DNA of 64,000 nucleotides from contig NZ_CP096247.1 of NCBI RefSeq assembly GCF_023204875.1, positions 62,001 to 126,000 on the forward strand. Direction: 5' to 3'. Position 1 is the first letter of the stretch; each line of letters opens with the position of its first letter. This document shows, piece by piece, positions 60,460 through 64,000 of the stretch. The position numbers and the translations under genes are program-made. The DNA comes from Prevotella sp. E15-22 (GTDB taxonomy: Bacteria; Bacteroidota; Bacteroidia; Bacteroidales; Bacteroidaceae). The notes under the pieces were generated by a model. That model saw only the letters and a program-made list of their open reading frames with translations. It made no database searches and had not been told where the DNA came from.

Positions 60460-60506
60460 TTGCATAATATTGCATATTTTTGCATTTTTCTATCCTTTCT
60501 TGCATA
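60460..60506. repeat. TTGCATA direct repeats in 10-bp phase
   Basis: TTGCATA at 60460 and 60470, TTGCATT at 60480 and TTGCATA at 60500, with a weaker TTGGCATA at 60449. The exact 10- and 20-bp spacing puts them on one face of the helix. They lie between the divergent peptidase and korAB promoters. Two overlap TAnnTTTG-like strings (60455-60462, 60475-60482). Confidence 0.5.
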
Positions 60507-60539
60507 AAATTCAAAGAAATCCACTAATTTATTCGTTTT

Positions 60540-60574
60540 TTTGTATTTACTTTCATTGAATTTTAGTAACTTTG
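60540..60574 (+). promoter_or_regulatory. promoter of korAB
   Basis: TAACTTTG (60567-60574) is a perfect -7 box; the nearest TTTG (60540-60543) is 23 bp upstream, a long spacer. Leader about 43 nt. Confidence 0.6.
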
Positions 60575-60622
60575 CACTCCGAACAAAGAATTTATCTACA
60601 TTTTACATAAGAGACACGTGCT

Positions 60623-62467
60623 ATGGCAGAAAAATTGGAAGTGAAGGAGCTGGACCAGGTTGTTGTCCGCTTCTCAGGTGACTCTGGCGACGGTATGCAG
60701 TTGGCCGGAAACATTTTTTCAACAGTCAGTGCCACTGTAGGCAATGGCATTTCTACATTCCCCGACTATCCAGCCGACATTCGCGCTCCGCAAGGCTCGC
60801 TCACTGGTGTGTCTGGTTTCCAGGTACATATTGGTGCAGGTAAGGTTTACACCCCTGGCGATAAGTGCGACGTACTGGTGGCCATGAATGCTGCTGCACT
60901 CAAGACTCAGTATCGCTATGCTAAGCCAGGTGCAACGATTATCATCGATACCGATTCGTTTGGACCCAAGGACCTGGAGAAGGCTCAGTTCCAGACAGAG
61001 GACTATCTTGGCGAGATGAACATCGACCCTGACCGTGTGATCCAGTGCCCCCTCACCACCATGGTGAAGAGCTGTCTGGCCGACAGTGGTATGGACAACA
61101 AGGCCATGCTGAAGTGCCGTAACATGTTTGCTCTGGGACTTGTCTGCTGGCTGTTCGATCGCGACCTGAACCTCGTGGCCAACTTCCTGCGCGAGAAGTT
61201 TGCCAAGAAGCCTGCCATCGCTGAGGCTAACATCAAGGTGATTCAGGCTGGTTGGGACTATGGTCACAACACCCATTCAAACGCTATCAATGTTTATCGT
61301 GTGGAGTCGAAGGAGAAGACTCCTGGCCGTTATATGGATATCACGGGTAACAAGGCTACGGCCTATGGCTTGATTGCCGCTGCCGAGAAGGCTGGCCTGC
61401 GCCTCTACCTGGGTTCTTATCCTATCACACCTGCCACCGACATCCTGCACGAGTTGTCAAAGCATAAGTCATGCGGCGTCATCACCGTTCAGTGTGAGGA
61501 CGAGATCAGTGGTGCTGCTTCGGCCCTGGGTGCATCGTTCTCTGGTGCCCTGGGTGTCACCTCAACCTCTGGTCCTGGCGTTTGCCTCAAGTCGGAGGTG
61601 ATGAACCTGGCCGTTATCATGGAGTTGCCCCTGCTCGTCATCGACGTGCAGCGTGGTGGTCCTGCCACTGGTCTTCCCACCAAGAGCGAGCAGACCGACC
61701 TGCTGCAGGCCCTCTTCGGCCGCAATGGTGAGAGTCCTATGCCTGTCATCGCAGCCCTGAGTCCTACCGACTGCTTCGATGCTGCCTATCAGGCTGCCAA
61801 GATTGCCTTGGAGCACATGACACCTGTGGTGCTGCTCACCGATGCTTATATCGCTAATGGCTCTGGTGCCTTCAAGTTGCCCCAGATGGCTCAGCTTGGT
61901 GCCATCAATCCCCCTTATGTTCCTGAGGAACTGAAGGGCAAGTGGACACCCTACATGCGTGCTGAGAATGGCACTCGCTATTGGGCTGTGCCTGGTCGTG
62001 AGGGCTTTGCACACATCCTTGGTGGCCTGGAGAAGGACAACGCTACTGGCGCCATCTCTACCAACCCTGAGAACCACGACCTGATGACGCGTCTGCGCCA
62101 GCAGAAGATTGAGAAGATTGAGGTGCCCAACCTCGAGGTGGACGGCGATGCCGATGCCGACCTGCTCATCGTGGGCTTTGGCTCTACCTACGGCCACCTA
62201 CACTCAGCTATGGACGAGTTGAAGGCTAAGGGCTACAAGGTGGCTCAGGCTCAGTTCAAGTACCTGAACCCCCTGCCCAAAAACACGGCCGAGGTTCTCT
62301 CTAAGTATAAGAAGGTGGTTGTGGCCGAGCAGAACATGGGTCAACTGGCTGCCTACCTTCGCATGAAGATCGACGGCTTCGTGCCCTACCAGTTTAATCA
62401 GGTCAAGGGTCAGCCCTTCGTGGTAGAAGAGTTAGTGAACGCATTCGAGGACATTTTAAAGAAGTAA
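60623..62467 (+). CDS. korA: 2-oxoacid:acceptor oxidoreductase, alpha (fused gamma-alpha) subunit
   Basis: A 614-residue subunit of a 2-oxoacid:ferredoxin oxidoreductase, probably acting on 2-oxoglutarate. Residues about 10-190 are the gamma domain (VVRFSGDSGDGMQLAGNIF; DIRAPQGSLTGVSGFQVHIG in outline). Residues about 200-614 are the alpha domain (GLRLYLGSYPITPATDILHEL; STSGPGVCLKSEVMNLAVIMELP in outline). The RGGPATGLPTKSEQTDL segment is typical of KorA. It decarboxylates the oxoacid to its CoA ester with ferredoxin reduction in anaerobic metabolism. The TPP-binding partner follows after 4 bp. No ferredoxin or delta subunit gene is adjacent. Confidence 0.93.
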   Translation: MAEKLEVKELDQVVVRFSGDSGDGMQLAGNIFSTVSATVGNGISTFPDYPADIRAPQGSLTGVSGFQVHIGAGKVYTPGDKCDVLVAMNAAALKTQYRYAKPGATIIIDTDSFGPKDLEKAQFQTEDYLGEMNIDPDRVIQCPLTTMVKSCLADSGMDNKAMLKCRNMFALGLVCWLFDRDLNLVANFLREKFAKKPAIAEANIKVIQAGWDYGHNTHSNAINVYRVESKEKTPGRYMDITGNKATAYGLIAAAEKAGLRLYLGSYPITPATDILHELSKHKSCGVITVQCEDEISGAASALGASFSGALGVTSTSGPGVCLKSEVMNLAVIMELPLLVIDVQRGGPATGLPTKSEQTDLLQALFGRNGESPMPVIAALSPTDCFDAAYQAAKIALEHMTPVVLLTDAYIANGSGAFKLPQMAQLGAINPPYVPEELKGKWTPYMRAENGTRYWAVPGREGFAHILGGLEKDNATGAISTNPENHDLMTRLRQQKIEKIEVPNLEVDGDADADLLIVGFGSTYGHLHSAMDELKAKGYKVAQAQFKYLNPLPKNTAEVLSKYKKVVVAEQNMGQLAAYLRMKIDGFVPYQFNQVKGQPFVVEELVNAFEDILKK

Positions 62468-62471
62468 AGCA

Positions 62472-63479
62472 ATGAGTACATATACAGCACAAGATTTTAA
62501 GAAAGGCCAGCCTCGTTGGTGCCCTGGTTGTGGCGACCACTTCTTCCTGGCTTCACTCCATAAGGCTATGGCCGAGATTGGCGTAGCTCCTGAGAACGTA
62601 GCAGTGATCTCTGGTATCGGCTGTTCCAGCCGTCTGCCTCACTACATGGCTACCTATGGCATGAACACCATCCACGGTCGTGCCGCTGCCATCGCTACTG
62701 GTGCTAAGGTGGCCAACCCCAACCTCACCGTTTGGCAGGTTAGTGGTGATGGCGATGGACTGGCTATCGGTGGTAACCACTTCATCCACGCTAACCGTCG
62801 TAACATCGACCTGAATATGATTCTCTTGAACAACCGTATCTATGGTTTGACCAAGGGCCAGTATTCGCCCACCTCTCCTCGTGGCTTCGTCTCTAAGTCG
62901 AGCCCTTACGGCACAGTGGAGGATCCCTTCCGTCCTGCAGAGCTCTGCTTTGGCGCTCGTGGCCATTTCTTCGCTCGCTGCGTGGCTACCGATGCCAAGG
63001 GTACTGTCGAGGTGCTGAAGGCTGCCTACGAGCACAAGGGTGCCTCTGTCACTGAGGTGCTGCAGAACTGTGTCATCTTCAACGACCACTGCCACGATGT
63101 GGTCTACAACAACGAGGGTCGTAAGAAGAATGCCATCTATGTTCGTCATGGCGAGAAGCTGGTGTTTGGCGAGAACAACGAATTTGGACTCGTTCAGCAG
63201 GGCTTTGGCCTGAAGGTGGTTGAGATTGGTAAGGACGGCTACACCATCGACGATGTGTTGGTTCACGATGCTCACTGCGAGGACAACACCCTGCAGCTGA
63301 AGTTGGCCATGATGACACCTGAGGATGGCTTCCCCATCGCCCTGGGTGTGATTCGCGACGTGGACGCTCCTACCTACAACGATGCTGTTCATGCGCAGTT
63401 GGCCGAGGTGAGTGCCCAGAAGAAGTATCACAACTTCGAGGAGTTGCTCGAGACCAACGACATCTGGGAGGTGAAGTAA
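62472..63479 (+). CDS. korB: 2-oxoacid:acceptor oxidoreductase, beta (TPP-binding) subunit
   Basis: A 335-residue subunit. RWCPGCGDHFF near residue 15 carries the Cys pair of the beta subunit; GIGCSSRLPHYM follows, and SGDGDGLAIGGNHFIHANRR holds the Gly-Asp-Gly TPP/Mg site (about residues 92-95). RIYGLTKGQYSPTSP is the following conserved loop. It binds thiamine pyrophosphate and, with KorA, forms the active enzyme. Length and motifs match the 2-oxoglutarate or 2-oxoacid class of Bacteroidota. It is translated just after korA and followed by repeat copy C about 55 bp later. Confidence 0.93.
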   Translation: MSTYTAQDFKKGQPRWCPGCGDHFFLASLHKAMAEIGVAPENVAVISGIGCSSRLPHYMATYGMNTIHGRAAAIATGAKVANPNLTVWQVSGDGDGLAIGGNHFIHANRRNIDLNMILLNNRIYGLTKGQYSPTSPRGFVSKSSPYGTVEDPFRPAELCFGARGHFFARCVATDAKGTVEVLKAAYEHKGASVTEVLQNCVIFNDHCHDVVYNNEGRKKNAIYVRHGEKLVFGENNEFGLVQQGFGLKVVEIGKDGYTIDDVLVHDAHCEDNTLQLKLAMMTPEDGFPIALGVIRDVDAPTYNDAVHAQLAEVSAQKKYHNFEELLETNDIWEVK

Positions 63480-63533
63480 CTTGCCGCCAGTCATCAAGAT
63501 GAAGGTATTCACCCTGTGATTGTCAAGAAAAAC

Positions 63534-63868
63534 TGCCAAAAAACAGGGTTCTGAAAAAATGCAAACTAGAACGCAAAAAAGGGGCTTTTGGCCCCTTTTT
63601 TCATACCCCTATCGATTTTAGGTTGCAACGGAGGCTGTTTTACGATGCAACTCATGCTGTTTTACCATGCAAAACAGCCTCCGTTGCAGTGTAACTCAGG
63701 CTCCGTTACAACCTAAACGAATATTCGATTGCGTTCTAAATCTTTACACTTTTCGAGCTAATTTCGTAAGCCTCTCATTTTCAGTGATTTACGAACATGC
63801 TCATATTTCGCCTGTACGCACAGAAAAAATTTTTGGCTCAGAATTTTTAAATCTCAGAGGCGCTATTG
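63534..63868 (+). repeat. 335-bp intergenic repeat, copy C
   Basis: Same length, ends (TGCC to CGCTATTG) and internal order as copy A, which it matches apart from about a dozen clustered substitutions. It has the terminator-like hairpin, then the palindrome TGCAACGGAGGCTGTTTT (63624-63641) with AAAACAGCCTCCGTTGCA (63671-63688), then the AT-rich half. TTCGTAA and TTACGAA in that half form an extra stem in this copy. Co-oriented with korAB. Confidence 0.9.
63575..63601 (+). terminator. terminator inside repeat copy C
   Basis: AAAAAAGGGGC (63575-63585) pairs with GCCCCTTTTTT (63591-63601), 5-nt loop; identical stem to copy A. It lies about 95 bp after korB and is its likely terminator. Confidence 0.85.
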
Positions 63869-64000
63869 TCTGAATATTTCAAAAAATTACAATAAAACCC
63901 TCCCTTTCAATCATGTTCTGGTCTCAACCTAGATAGGGATGTTTGTATATTAATAAGTTTTTCTTATTTTATTTTGCACTTTGAAAAAAACTATCTATCT

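Noticed and set aside
62553-63539. A 328-codon minus-strand open frame across korB
   Set aside because: Shadow of korB, whose motifs and length are complete.
63667-63873. A 68-residue open frame conserved in all three 335-bp repeats (begins MQNSLRCSVTQ)
   Set aside because: The differences between copies that I could align change amino acids rather than being silent, the frame spans structured palindromes, and there is no start context. It is more likely a by-product of a conserved DNA or RNA element.

Overview
The window looks like the chromosome of a Bacteroidales bacterium, most likely a Prevotella/Segatella-type member of the Prevotellaceae. Evidence: many genes are preceded by the Bacteroidota promoter pair TTTG, about 20 bp, TAnnTTTG; there is a very large fimbrillin (type V pilus) lipoprotein operon; a thiamine riboswitch drives a TonB-dependent receptor plus PnuT pair; DUF5119, DUF3575, DUF2264 and DUF3332 families occur; and a 2-oxoacid:acceptor oxidoreductase (korAB) is present. 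No phage, IS transposase, CRISPR array or rRNA was seen.

Layout. 1-9452: housekeeping and sugar genes: the end of a pyridoxal kinase gene, a secreted GH43 arabinanase-like enzyme, greA with a HIT protein, a mannose-1-phosphate guanylyltransferase, tRNA-Leu(CAA), a GH3 plus esterase operon, and gluQ. 9480-9814: first copy of a 335-bp intergenic repeat. 9834-34799: one leftward run of 14 genes, about 25 kb. It opens with an OmpA/DUF3575 outer-membrane protein and a DUF5119 lipoprotein and continues with twelve fimbrillin-type lipoproteins. All twelve have a lipobox near residues 17-27 and a Thr-Arg site at residues 48-59, where Arg-specific proteases mature known type V pilins. Four consecutive members are two-domain paralogues, and the distal members carry extra beta-helix/GLUG-like regions expected of tip adhesins.

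35101-41741: a pseudouridine synthase and two SF1 helicases, the second fused to a PD-(D/E)XK-type nuclease domain, read as one rightward operon. 41805-46505: a DUF3332 lipoprotein, a secreted DUF2264 protein, and a porin plus sodium:solute symporter pair. 46506-48562: an accessory-looking patch with hairpins, a 14-bp tandem repeat, the second 335-bp repeat and two AT-rich small lipoprotein genes. 48563-54817: an extended SDR epimerase, a PAP2 phosphatase, a DUF6249 protein with an ECF sigma factor and a membrane partner, an MFS exporter, and a PurF-like protein whose N-terminal glutaminase Cys is replaced by Gly. 54905-60381: a GNAT-like protein, a TPP riboswitch with a thiamine receptor and PnuT, and an M28 peptidase. 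60623-63479: korA-korB, followed by the third 335-bp repeat.

The two most unusual signals are the fimbrillin mega-operon with its uniform maturation site, and the 335-bp repeat. The repeat occurs three times at identical length, each time downstream of and co-oriented with the preceding gene, and two of the three copies carry a strong terminator-like hairpin.
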